In this document: positions 25,277 through 33,243 of the stretch, in pieces
Layout: each line of letters opens with the position of its first letter
Position numbering within the stretch: position 1 is the first letter of the stretch
NCBI GenBank assembly: GCA_965242895.1
Contig: OZ251507.1
Coordinates: 2,666,001-2,730,000, forward strand
Reading direction: 5' to 3'
Source: CATQHL01 sp965242895
Lineage (GTDB): Bacteria > Actinomycetota > Acidimicrobiia > Acidimicrobiales > CATQHL01
Length of the DNA stretch: 64,000 bases
Translations under genes and position numbers: made by a program
Notes under the pieces: model-generated
Told to the model about the DNA's origin: nothing
The model's input: the letters and a program-made list of their open reading frames with translations, nothing else
Databases searched by the model: none

Positions 25277-26449
25277 ATGGAGTTCCGCCGCATCACTAAC
25301 CTGCCGCCCTACGTATTTTCGATCATCGACAGCCTCAAGGTGGAAGGGCGCCGCCGCGGCGAGGACATCATCGACCTAGGTTTCGGCAACCCCGACATCC
25401 CCTCCCCCGACATCGCCGTGGACAAGTTGGCCGAGGCTGCCCGCTCGCCCCGGAATCACCGCTATTCGATCAGCAGAGGGCTGCCCAAACTACGCGCCGC
25501 AGCAGCAGATCTCTACCTGAGGCGCTTCGGAGTAGAGCTCGATCCCGACACCGAAGTGATCAACACCATCGGCGCCAAGGAGGGTCTCTCTCACCTCATG
25601 TGGGTGCTGCTTCAGCCAGGCGATTCGGTTCTGGTGCCTTCGCCCTCCTACCCCATCCACCTCTTTGCCCCCCTCTTCGCCGGAGCCGAAGTCCGCAAAG
25701 TGCCGCTCACCCCCCGCGCCGACCTAGAAGAGGTCTTGCGGCAGCGCTGGGAGTACTCCTGGCCGAAGCCCCGTGTCATCCTCCTGTCGTTCCCGCACAA
25801 CCCCACCACCGCCTGCGTCGACCTGGGCTTCATGCAGGCGATGGTTGACTTCGCTCGAGCGCACGACACGCTCATAGTGCACGACTTCGCCTACGCCGAC
25901 ATCGCCTTCGACGGCTACTCGCCGCCGTCCGTGCTGCAGGCCGAAGGCGCCAAGGACGTGGCAGTGGAGTTCTACTCCCTGACCAAGTCGTTTTCCATGG
26001 CCGGCTGGCGGGTGGCTTTCATGGTCGGCAACGCAGAGGTGACAGCCGCCCTGGCCAAGCTCAAGTCCTATCTCGACTACGGAACTTTCCAGCCAGTTCA
26101 AATCGCTTCCACAGTGACTCTCAACGAAGCCTCCGAGTATCCCAAACTGGTCAACGAGACATACCAGAGCCGCCGCGACGCCCTCTGTACGGGACTGAAG
26201 CGCATCGGCTGGGAGGTCGAGCCCCCCAAGGGAAGCATGTTCGTGTGGGCTCCAATCCCACCCGCCTTTCAACACCTAGATTCCGTGGAGTTCTGCTCTC
26301 TCCTAGTCAAAAAGGCGAAGGTGGCGGCGTCGCCAGGCGAAGGCTTCGGGCCCGGCGGTGAGGGTCATATCCGCTTCGCCCTGATCGAAAACGAACATCG
26401 CATCGGCCAGGCCATTCGAAATCTCAGAAGGCTTTTCGATTCCGTCTGA
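25277..26449 (+). CDS. class I/II aminotransferase, AlaC/LL-DAP-aminotransferase-like
   Basis: A 390-residue PLP enzyme. N-terminal FRRITNLPPYVFSIIDSLK and DLGFGNPDIPSP match the AlaC-type alanine aminotransferase group; the PLP lysine is in SLTKSFSMAGWRVAF (Lys of SLTKSFS), with HDFAYADIAFDG as the PLP-Asp region. Pyruvate/glutamate or related substrates are likely. It directly follows the ROK kinase (5-bp gap) and precedes pfkA, giving a small central-carbon operon. Confidence 0.87.
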   Translation: MEFRRITNLPPYVFSIIDSLKVEGRRRGEDIIDLGFGNPDIPSPDIAVDKLAEAARSPRNHRYSISRGLPKLRAAAADLYLRRFGVELDPDTEVINTIGAKEGLSHLMWVLLQPGDSVLVPSPSYPIHLFAPLFAGAEVRKVPLTPRADLEEVLRQRWEYSWPKPRVILLSFPHNPTTACVDLGFMQAMVDFARAHDTLIVHDFAYADIAFDGYSPPSVLQAEGAKDVAVEFYSLTKSFSMAGWRVAFMVGNAEVTAALAKLKSYLDYGTFQPVQIASTVTLNEASEYPKLVNETYQSRRDALCTGLKRIGWEVEPPKGSMFVWAPIPPAFQHLDSVEFCSLLVKKAKVAASPGEGFGPGGEGHIRFALIENEHRIGQAIRNLRRLFDSV

Positions 26450-26516
26450 CCCTCGGCGTCTCGGCCTGAACCCCCAAAAGGCGACACGAAATGACCACGG
26501 AGACCAAGGAGGCTGC

Positions 26517-27548
26517 ATGCAAATCGGAATAATGACCGGAGGCGGCGACTGCCCCGGCTTGAACGCCGTGGTGCGGGGGGTTGTGCTTCGCTGCGACGTC
26601 CGTTGGGGCGAAGAGGTGCTCGGTTTCAGAGACGGCTGGCGCGGTCTGATGGAGGACGAGGCCGAAGTAGTGCCCGTAGATCGCGCTCAGCGCATTCTGG
26701 CCCGCGGCGGGACGATCCTAGGAACCTCCCGGATGCAGCCCTTCATGACGCCCCAAGGCCCAGAGCGTGTCATGGCGAACCTAGCCAAGCGAAAAATCGA
26801 CGCTCTCATCGTCGTGGGGGGAGAGGGCACGCTCGGAGCGGCCAGAGACATGTACAACTACTACGAAGCCCCCGTGGTGGGAGTTCCAAAGACCATCGAC
26901 AACGACATAGGGGGCACCCAACTCACCTTCGGTTTTCAGACGGCCGTGCAAATCGCCACCGACGCCATCGACCGGCTGCACACCACGGCAGAATCCCACA
27001 GCCGCGTAATGGTGGTCGAGGTGATGGGGCGCCACGCCGGGCACATAGCTCTATGGGCAGGAATCGCCGGCGGTGCGGCTGCGATTCTCGTCCCCGAGAA
27101 GCCCTTCAACATCGAAGAGGTGGCCGAACGCCTGCATCCTCGCCATCAGAGGCTGGGCAACCACTCAGTGGTAGTAGTGGCGGAAGGGGCGCACCCAGTG
27201 CCTGGCACTCTTGAAGAGCCCGATCCGACCTATGACGAGTTCGGCCACGTCCGCCTAGGCGGTATCGGAAGCATCGTGGCCAGGGAGTTGGAGCAGCGCC
27301 TAGGGATCGACGCACGAGTGACCGTCCTAGGGCACGTGCAGCGGGGCGGCACGCCCACCGCCTTCGACCGCGTGCTGTGCACCTCTTACGGCGTGGCCGC
27401 CGTCAATGCAGTCCACGAAGGCAAGTTCGGCACCATGGTAGGAATAATCGACGGCCGCTTAGGGCTCGTGGACTTAGACGAGGCGACCGACGCACTGAAG
27501 CCGATCCCCGAAGAGCTATGGGACTTGGCCGAATCCTGCCACGAGTAA
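26517..27548 (+). CDS. pfkA: 6-phosphofructokinase, ATP-type actinobacterial group
   Basis: A 343-residue PfkA-family enzyme phosphorylating fructose-6-phosphate. N-terminal GIMTGGGDCPGLNAVVRG, phosphate-donor motif GGEGTLG (about 101-107) and PKTIDNDIGG (about 124-133). The Gly in GGEG with Lys in PKTID matches ATP-dependent actinobacterial enzymes; PPi-dependent ones have GGED. VMGRHAGHIALWAG and GHVQRGGTPTAFDR complete the substrate site. ATG 26517 follows AAGGAGG (26506-26512). Confidence 0.92.
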   Translation: MQIGIMTGGGDCPGLNAVVRGVVLRCDVRWGEEVLGFRDGWRGLMEDEAEVVPVDRAQRILARGGTILGTSRMQPFMTPQGPERVMANLAKRKIDALIVVGGEGTLGAARDMYNYYEAPVVGVPKTIDNDIGGTQLTFGFQTAVQIATDAIDRLHTTAESHSRVMVVEVMGRHAGHIALWAGIAGGAAAILVPEKPFNIEEVAERLHPRHQRLGNHSVVVVAEGAHPVPGTLEEPDPTYDEFGHVRLGGIGSIVARELEQRLGIDARVTVLGHVQRGGTPTAFDRVLCTSYGVAAVNAVHEGKFGTMVGIIDGRLGLVDLDEATDALKPIPEELWDLAESCHE

Positions 27549-27553
27549 CCCCT

Positions 27554-27673
27554 CACGCCGCCTGCCCCCCCTCAGCCCTCCTCCTGCCCCCACTACCCGT
27601 CACCCCCTCCCCACAACGCCCGCCAGGGGAGGGGGGAGCACGCCGCCCCCCCTCAGCCCTCCTCCTGCCCCCC
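27554..27673. repeat. C-rich direct repeat between convergent genes
   Basis: A stretch CACGCCG...CCCCCCTCAGCCCTCC...TCCTGCCCCC occurs at 27554-27591 and again at 27639-27673 with a small gap (offset 81-85 bp). It lies between pfkA and the lpqB-like gene and may act as a transcription barrier; no clear terminator hairpin is seen apart from the short CCAGGGG/GAGGGGGG run. Confidence 0.8.
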
Positions 27674-28267
27674 TTCCCCCTGAACCAAAGAGAGGTAGTG
27701 CTGTCGTCCCACTGGGGTCTCTAGGTCGCCTTCGTCAGTGGGCAGAGCGCGCGGCTCGTTTTCGATCTGCACCCACAGCCAGTCCACCCCCTCTAGTTCC
27801 GTGACGGTGAAGACGAGTTGGGCAATCGCCGAACGCTGAAGTTCGCCTTCGATTTGTTCCAGAGTCCCCTCAGCCAAGTTCAACACCAGCACGCCGTCTC
27901 TGTTGCTATCTATATTCAGAATCTCAGTTTCTGCAGGCAGTGCCGAATTAAGCCCAGTTTCCGCCTCCTCATCCGTCGGCCCCGCGAAGAGCGCAAGCAG
28001 AGGTTCCTCCAGAGCGACCGGAGAGAGTTCACGCTCCCTGGCTACAAGCATCCCGTCTTCGTTAACTAAATAGATACGGAAGGTCTGGCTGACTGCGGAG
28101 GGTGTCTCCAACTGCGTCGTGGTGGGTTCCAGGAACTCAGGGGGGATGGCTGAAGCTTCCAGGACGCGAGGCTCCGAATCTATTGGAATCCCGCAGGCGG
28201 CGCCCGCCAGAGCCGACAGCGCCGACAGCGCCCAAAGAGCCGCTTTCATGGCGGAGGGGAAACTCAT
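27653..28267 (-). CDS. GerMN-domain lipoprotein, LpqB-like
   Basis: 204 residues. Lipoprotein signal with lipobox LAGAAC (Cys25), then a GerMN domain (about 60-180): FRIYLVNEDGMLVARERE, EEPLLALFAGPTDEEAETGL and GVLVLNLAEGT. In actinobacteria the lipoprotein LpqB follows mtrA-mtrB and modulates the sensor; here the gene is shorter (no C-terminal propeller) but in the same place and order. Starts at ATG 28267, overlapping a mini-ORF and adjacent to the sensor kinase gene. Confidence 0.85.
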   Translation of the reverse strand: MSFPSAMKAALWALSALSALAGAACGIPIDSEPRVLEASAIPPEFLEPTTTQLETPSAVSQTFRIYLVNEDGMLVARERELSPVALEEPLLALFAGPTDEEAETGLNSALPAETEILNIDSNRDGVLVLNLAEGTLEQIEGELQRSAIAQLVFTVTELEGVDWLWVQIENEPRALPTDEGDLETPVGRQHYLSLVQGEGGQEEG

Positions 28268-28351
28268 ATCGCTCCTCCCTCTTCCCGCACGTCCTCTACC
28301 ACGGACTGCGCCGCTTTCATGGCGGAGGGGAGACTCATATCGCTCCTCCCT
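28239..28351. repeat. 42-bp direct repeat spanning the kinase/lipoprotein junction, 71-bp offset
   Basis: GCCGCTTTCATGGCGGAGGG...CTCATATCGCTCCTCCCT at 28239-28280 and 28310-28351, one mismatch, 29 bases between. Each copy holds the complement of an ATGA stop/start junction together with the AGGAGCGAT ribosome site, so the gene junction is present twice. Confidence 0.92.
28264..28338 (-). CDS. 24-codon chimeric mini-ORF created by the junction duplication
   Basis: ATG 28338 overlaps the sensor-kinase stop (ATGA). The frame runs MSLPSAMKAAQSVV, then EDVREEGGAI, and stops at TGA overlapping the ATG of the lipoprotein gene. Its first ten residues copy the lipoprotein start (MSFPSAMKAA) and its last seven copy the kinase end (EEGGAI). 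It may relay translational coupling from kinase to lipoprotein. Whether a peptide is made is unknown. Confidence 0.35.
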   Translation of the reverse strand: MSLPSAMKAAQSVVEDVREEGGAI

Positions 28352-29774
28352 CCTCAGGGGATGAGAGCGCCAGAGGAAGGGTCACCACGAAACATGCTCC
28401 CCGCTTTCCGTCTGGTCTATCCAGGATGCGGACTGCGCCCCCATGCAGGCGCACATGCTCATTCACAAGCGCCAAACCCAGCCCAGTTCCAAAGGAACGT
28501 CCGCCGGAACGTTTCTTGCCTCGGGAAAAACGATCAAAGACTACTTTTCGATCCTCTGTAGAGACGCCAGGTCCCTCGTCCATTATCAAGATGTCCAGCA
28601 CAGCCCCTCGACGCTCCAGCCTCACCTCCGTGCCACCGCCTCCGTGGTGTTTAGCGTTGTCGAGGAGGTTGGTCATCACCTGCGCCATCCTGCGCCGGTC
28701 GGCTCGTAGAACCAACTCCGAGACGCCTCCGTTCCAACTCAAGACCGGCTCGTAGCCGCCGGCTCGGACAGTCTGCCTAATGAACTCCACGACCTTGAAC
28801 TCCTCTAGTTCCAGAGCCACCACTCCCGCGTCGTAGCGAGATATCTCAAGAAGATCCGCAACAAGTTGTTTGAAATGTTCGATGTCGCTGGTGATCAGGC
28901 TCAAGGCCGTCCGGGAGCGTTCAGGCAGTTCCTCCTTGCGGTGGTTGAGCACTTCGAGGGACGCCGTGAGAGCCATCAGAGGAGACCGCAACTCGTGGCT
29001 CACGTTCGAGGCGAAGCGAGCGTCGCGCTCGATGCGGTCTTCCAGGGCGCTGGCCATCTGGTTGAACGACCTTGACAGACGTTCCAGGTCAGGGTCGATC
29101 CCTTCAAGGCGCGTGCTCAGGTCGCCCGCCGCTATCGCTTCCGCAGCCTCGCCGATGTCGGATAGTGGGCGCACTGCTCTCTGCGCCCCCCAGATCCCTA
29201 TTCCTATTCCCAGCAGGACGATGACGGTGCTGCTCGTGAGCATGATGATTCGCAGCGACCCGAGAGTGTCTGAGATGTCAGTGAGAGATATGGCCTCGAA
29301 ATAGGCGGCGTCGAGTTTCGGGAGGGGGAGGCCGATGACCGCGAACGGGGTCTGGTTCGCGACATAGCGCATTTGCGCGGCGTTCCCGGCGTCTACCGCA
29401 TTCTTGAGAAACTGGTTGATCTGAGGCTCGCTGAACTCGACAGGGTTGGCAGAAATCCAGAGATCGCCAAATCGAATCACCGGTCGGGCTCCCAGGGGCG
29501 TATAGAGGTCTTGCACGAGTTCCCTCAGGCGCTCTTCCGTGGTTTCTTCGCTGCTGAGCCGGCTGACCTGAGTCGCATTGAAAAACGCTCTTGCCAGGGA
29601 TGTCTCCTCGCGGCGGTCCAGGAGGTTGGTGCGCGTCAGCTCATAGGTAATGAGCGAGAGGGTGGCGGTTATCAACAGCGCACCCAGGCCAAAGGCCAGG
29701 CTGACCCGAAAGCGCAGCGAAAAACGGGGCGGGCGCCTCTGCAGAACATTCCCTAATCTGCCGAGAAGAGCCAC
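28335..29774 (-). CDS. sensor histidine kinase, MtrB-like
   Basis: 479 residues. Two membrane segments (about 26-46 and 175-197) flank an extracytoplasmic sensor domain; a HAMP domain follows (about 198-250), then HisKA with ASNVSHELRSPL (phosphorylated His260) and HATPase with TNLLDNAKHHG (N box), DEGPGVS (G1) and FGTGLGLALV (G2). Gene order response regulator-kinase-LpqB-like lipoprotein matches the actinobacterial MtrAB-LpqB system that controls cell-wall and division genes. Kinase stop and next start form an ATGA. Confidence 0.88.
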   Translation of the reverse strand: MALLGRLGNVLQRRPPRFSLRFRVSLAFGLGALLITATLSLITYELTRTNLLDRREETSLARAFFNATQVSRLSSEETTEERLRELVQDLYTPLGARPVIRFGDLWISANPVEFSEPQINQFLKNAVDAGNAAQMRYVANQTPFAVIGLPLPKLDAAYFEAISLTDISDTLGSLRIIMLTSSTVIVLLGIGIGIWGAQRAVRPLSDIGEAAEAIAAGDLSTRLEGIDPDLERLSRSFNQMASALEDRIERDARFASNVSHELRSPLMALTASLEVLNHRKEELPERSRTALSLITSDIEHFKQLVADLLEISRYDAGVVALELEEFKVVEFIRQTVRAGGYEPVLSWNGGVSELVLRADRRRMAQVMTNLLDNAKHHGGGGTEVRLERRGAVLDILIMDEGPGVSTEDRKVVFDRFSRGKKRSGGRSFGTGLGLALVNEHVRLHGGAVRILDRPDGKRGACFVVTLPLALSSPEEGGAI

Positions 29775-29801
29775 CGGCCAGCACCTCCGTTCTGATCGCA
29801 G

Positions 29802-30482
29802 TCAGGGCTGCAGCTTGTAACCCTGCCCGCGTACTGTCAAGATGAGCCGCGGATTGGCCGGATCCTGTTCAATTTTGGTGCGCAGCCTGCGGACATGCAC
29901 GTCCACCAGCCGGCTGTCTCCGAAGTAGTCCAGCCCCCACACCTTCTCGAGCAGCTCTTCCCTGCTGAGGGTTTCGCCCGGACGTGAGGCCAGCTCCACG
30001 AGCAGGCGCAGTTCGGTCTTGCTCACTGCGATGGGCTTGCCGTACAGGTAGACGGTGTTGTCGTCAGGGAACACCTCAAGATCGTTAGAAAGCAGGCTGC
30101 TCTGGGTCGGGTCGACAGGCCGCACCCTGCGCAGCATCGCCCGGATGCGCGCCGAAAGTTCCTTAGGCGCAAAAGGCTTGGTGAGATAATCGTCGGCGCC
30201 CGCCTCTAGCCCTGCAACCACGTCGTGAGTGTCTTCGCGAGCAGTGATCATGACGATGGGGACGCTGCTGCTGCGACGCAGGAAGCGGCACAACTCGAAG
30301 CCGTCGATCCCTGGCAGTCCTATGTCGATCAACACTACGTCGGCAGGGTTCTGACGGAAACTGACGATCGCCTCCTCCCCGTTCTGGGTTTCCTCCACCT
30401 CCCAGCCTTCATCCTCGAGCGCCATCCTGAGCGAAGTCCTGATCCGCTCGTCGTCTTCAACAGTCAATATCCGTGTAGGCAT
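29802..30482 (-). CDS. OmpR-family response regulator, MtrA-like
   Basis: 226 residues. Receiver domain (about 4-115) with phospho-acceptor Asp53 in VVLIDIGLPGIDG, acidic pair near residue 10 (VEDDERI), and TAREDTHDVVAGLEAGADDYLTKPF. Winged-helix DNA-binding domain (about 128-225) with SRPGETLSREELLEKVWG and DVHVRRLRTKIEQDP. Starts at ATG 30482, 27 bp before the kinase gene. MtrA equivalence is inferred from synteny with the kinase and GerMN lipoprotein. Confidence 0.88.
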   Translation of the reverse strand: MPTRILTVEDDERIRTSLRMALEDEGWEVEETQNGEEAIVSFRQNPADVVLIDIGLPGIDGFELCRFLRRSSSVPIVMITAREDTHDVVAGLEAGADDYLTKPFAPKELSARIRAMLRRVRPVDPTQSSLLSNDLEVFPDDNTVYLYGKPIAVSKTELRLLVELASRPGETLSREELLEKVWGLDYFGDSRLVDVHVRRLRTKIEQDPANPRLILTVRGQGYKLQP

Positions 30483-30575
30483 TTAGCGAACTCCCCTCGC
30501 TCTCGCACTCTCCATCATCGCATCTCACTCTTCCTCGATCTCTCTCCATCCCCCATCTCCCTCTCCATCATCGCC

Positions 30576-30908
30576 TCATCCCCCCGCCTGGGTTTTCGTG
30601 AGCCCGCCTCGTTGCGACCCCCCTCGCTGCGTCCTGTTCCGCTGCTTGGCAGTGGGTCGAATGATCATGGCCCGAAGCGTGAGGACGACCACGACAGATA
30701 CTCCCACGGCGCAAGAGACTGCACCTACGAGTATCCCAAGTCCGAGCGGTGTAGCGCAGTCTCCTTCGCAGCTGATGTCTACTAGTGCGTAACCGATCAG
30801 AGCACCGCACGCTCCCGCTCCGAGAATGGCCGCCACCGAGATCAGCTTGGCCCACAAGGCAGGGGCAGCCGACCGCTGGTTTCCTATCTTGTGCTCCACA
30901 GCGTCCAT
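30576..30908 (-). CDS. small two-segment membrane protein
   Basis: 110 residues. Two hydrophobic segments (about 19-41 and 57-82) around a loop with two Cys (DISCEGDCATPLG), then a basic C-terminal tail rich in Arg, Gly and Gln (QRGGSQRGG). No family recognised. It lies upstream of the response regulator on the same strand, 93 bp away, and is divergent from dinB. Compositional support (membrane pattern, ATG start) is decent, but homology is unknown. Confidence 0.6.
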   Translation of the reverse strand: MDAVEHKIGNQRSAAPALWAKLISVAAILGAGACGALIGYALVDISCEGDCATPLGLGILVGAVSCAVGVSVVVVLTLRAMIIRPTAKQRNRTQRGGSQRGGLTKTQAGG

Positions 30909-31206
30909 GCTAGATCAACAAGCTAGACGGGTTCACAGAGGGAGGCTTCGCCGCAGCAGGTCGCAGCAGGTCTGTCTCATCGGGCGCTTAAGCTTCACAC
31001 AGACATATCTAGACATCGGAGGCCCTCGCCGCGTGCCCCCGCAGCATGTCGCCGCGTGCCCCCGCACGCTCGCCGCCCGCCGCTGCATGTCGCCCCACGC
31101 ACCCGCGTGCCCCCGCAGCTCGCAGCCCGCCGCCTACGCCAGCCCGCCCGCCTCACTCACCCACCCGCACCGACAGAATCACCAAGCCAAACTCCGAAGG
31201 ATTGTC
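30909..31206. other. dinB upstream region with GC-rich repeats
   Basis: About 300 bp. CAGCAGGTCGCAGCAGGTCT is an 11-bp tandem near 30955. GCGTGCCCCCGCA occurs three times (31031, 31054, 31105) and TCGCCGCGTGCC twice. The frame of dinB is open across it but repetitive and without family similarity, so I treat it as non-coding. No SOS box of the GAAC-N4-GTTC type is seen. Confidence 0.6.
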
Positions 31207-32508
31207 ATGACAGAGGATCCCAAGGCAAATTCCCAGTCCCGCGGCCTAAAGCCCGCAACCATCCTGCACGTAGACATGGACTCCTTCTTCGCCTCAGTCG
31301 AAGTTTTGCGCCGACGAGAGCTGGCAGGCAAGCCGGTAGTGGTGGGCGGCACGGGAAGCAGGGGAGTAGTGGCGTCTGCTTCCTACGAAGCCCGCTATTA
31401 CGGAGTCCGCTCGGCCATGCCCTCTCTGAGAGCCCGCCAACTCTGCCCGCAGGCCGTCTTTCTCCCTGGCGATCACGACTACTACGTCCAGGTCTGGAAA
31501 CGCATAGAAGAAGTGCTCAGGTCTTTCACGCCCCTGGTGGAATCCATCTCCTGCGACGAAGCCTTCCTGGACGTTGAAGGTTCTCAGCTCAGGTTCGGGC
31601 CGCCGGTCGAGATCGCTCGCCGCATTCGCTCAGACGTCTTCGCCTGCGAAGCCCTAACCTGCTCAGTCGGCGCAGCCTCCAACAAGTTGCTGGCCAAACT
31701 GGCCTCCCGACTGGCCAAACCCCGCCCCCGAAGCGACGGGCCGGAAGCAGGCAAAGGGGTGGTGCTGATCGATCCCGCCAGAGAACTGGAATTCATCCAC
31801 GCCATGCCCGTGAAGCACCTCTGGGGAGTGGGCGCCAGCACGCTCCGCAAACTCGAGACCCTGCGGGTGCGCCGAGTCGCGGAACTTGCCGCCTTGCCCC
31901 TGAAAGAACTCATAGAGATGTTCGGGCAGGCTCAGGGGCAGCACCTCCATCAACTGGCTAGGGCAATCGACGAAAGCCCAGTGGTGCCGCATCAGCCCCC
32001 CAAGTCCATGAGTTCAGAGGTGACCTTCGCTTCAGACGTCACCTCGGAGAGAGACCTCCTAAAAGACGTCCTGCGTCAAGCCGAAGCGCTTTCACGGCGC
32101 TTGCGAAAGGCCGGCTGCACGGCGCGTGTGGTGGTCTTGAAGCTCCGCCATCCCGACTTCCGGACGGTGACGCGTTCACGCACGCTTGAGAGCCCCAGCA
32201 GTCACGGGGCAACTCTGGCCGGCGCCGCCAAGGAACTCCTGAGCGAGTACCTGAGCGAGCATAAGTCTACTTTTTCGGTTTTTTCAGGTTTCCGGCTGCT
32301 GGGCGTAGGCGTGTCAGGCTTGAGCGCCGACGCTCCCACGCAGCTAACCCTCGGAGCCCCCGAGCTGGCCGACGAGACCCTAGACAAGGCCCTCGACGAG
32401 ATTCGTTCCCGCTACGGAGAGAATGCGGTTGCCCCCGCAACCCTGTATGAACCTGCGCCCTCCACTTCCGGGCAGTCCAGCCGCTGGGGACCCGGCGCCC
32501 CAGGATGA
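31207..32508 (+). CDS. dinB: DNA polymerase IV (Y-family)
   Basis: Translesion polymerase, 433 residues from ATG 31207. Catalytic acids lie in LHVDMDSFFASVE and SCDEAFLDVEG; the little-finger domain follows residue 245. SADAPTQLTLGAPEL near 380 resembles the QLxLF sliding-clamp motif. An in-frame open stretch upstream (from 30826) is repeat DNA. In actinobacteria dinB commonly precedes a DUF3040 gene and the transglutaminase/DUF58/MoxR block, as here. Confidence 0.9.
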   Translation: MTEDPKANSQSRGLKPATILHVDMDSFFASVEVLRRRELAGKPVVVGGTGSRGVVASASYEARYYGVRSAMPSLRARQLCPQAVFLPGDHDYYVQVWKRIEEVLRSFTPLVESISCDEAFLDVEGSQLRFGPPVEIARRIRSDVFACEALTCSVGAASNKLLAKLASRLAKPRPRSDGPEAGKGVVLIDPARELEFIHAMPVKHLWGVGASTLRKLETLRVRRVAELAALPLKELIEMFGQAQGQHLHQLARAIDESPVVPHQPPKSMSSEVTFASDVTSERDLLKDVLRQAEALSRRLRKAGCTARVVVLKLRHPDFRTVTRSRTLESPSSHGATLAGAAKELLSEYLSEHKSTFSVFSGFRLLGVGVSGLSADAPTQLTLGAPELADETLDKALDEIRSRYGENAVAPATLYEPAPSTSGQSSRWGPGAPG

Positions 32509-32841
32509 TGCCGGATGATGCCGGCAGCCAGCCCCACCAGCCAGCCGCACCCACTAGTCAGCCGCACCCATCCGAACCCCCCACCCGCCAGCCGCACCCA
32601 CTAGTCACACCCATCCGACCCCCCCACCCGCCAGCCGCACCCACTAGTCAGTCAGCCGCACCCACTAGTCAGTCAGCCGCACCCACCAGCCGCACCCGCC
32701 AAAGCCTCGCTCCCGCCGCGTTCATGCCGCTCAGATTTGCCCCTTCGCAGCAAAGATTACGCAAAGAGTAAGGTATAGATGTTGCAACTAGCCGCGAAAC
32801 CTGCGAAACTATAAACAGAAACCTTTCAAGGGGGAACCAAC
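32509..32841. repeat. minisatellite spacer between dinB and the DUF3040 gene
   Basis: A run of CAGCCGCACCCACTAGTCA units (starts near 32542, 32589, 32632, 32653 and 32674) with interposed ACCCATCCGA(A/C)CCCCCCACC blocks: units of about 43-47 bp, then 21 bp. No gene is seen. The last 100 bp are AT-richer (GCAAAGAGTAAGGTATAGATG, AACTATAAACAG) and probably hold the promoter of the next gene; AAGGGGGAA precedes its start. Confidence 0.85.
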
Positions 32842-33213
32842 GTGCCGCTTTCCGATGACGAGCAGCGCATTCTCAGCGAAATAGAAGCAAACCTCTACGA
32901 GACCGATCCCAGTCTCGCCGAAGAGGTGCGCGACACCACAGTGTTCAAGCACGGGTTCCGCAACATGCGCCGTGCCGCTTTGGGTTTCCTAGCTGGGGTG
33001 CTGATGATGATTTTCCTGCTCAGCACCAGCCTCTGGCTCTCTTTCGTCGGTTTCCTGATAATGCTGGCAAGCGCTCTCTGGTTCGAGCACTCCGCTCGTC
33101 GTGTAGGCAAAGCAGGTTTCCAAGCGATTTCCCGCAAGCCCTGGAAAGAAGGAATCGGCTCAGCCGGTCAGAAGATGCGAGACCGCTTCAACCGCGGCCG
33201 CCCCGCCTCCTGA
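32842..33213 (+). CDS. DUF3040 membrane protein
   Basis: 123 residues. N-terminal PLSDDEQRILSEIEANLYETDP is the DUF3040 hallmark, followed by one hydrophobic hairpin (about 45-85) and a basic C-terminal tail. Actinobacteria-specific family of unknown function, habitually sited near mraZ and dinB. The start is GTG 32842 after AAGGGGGAA. Confidence 0.88.
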   Translation: MPLSDDEQRILSEIEANLYETDPSLAEEVRDTTVFKHGFRNMRRAALGFLAGVLMMIFLLSTSLWLSFVGFLIMLASALWFEHSARRVGKAGFQAISRKPWKEGIGSAGQKMRDRFNRGRPAS

Positions 33214-33243
33214 CCCACCCACCCCCTGCCCGCTGACCCCCGC

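Noticed and set aside
30826..31206. N-terminal extension of DinB in the same frame
   Set aside because: Repetitive, no similarity to Y-family polymerases; the conserved protein begins shortly after ATG 31207. It also overlaps the small membrane-protein gene on the other strand.
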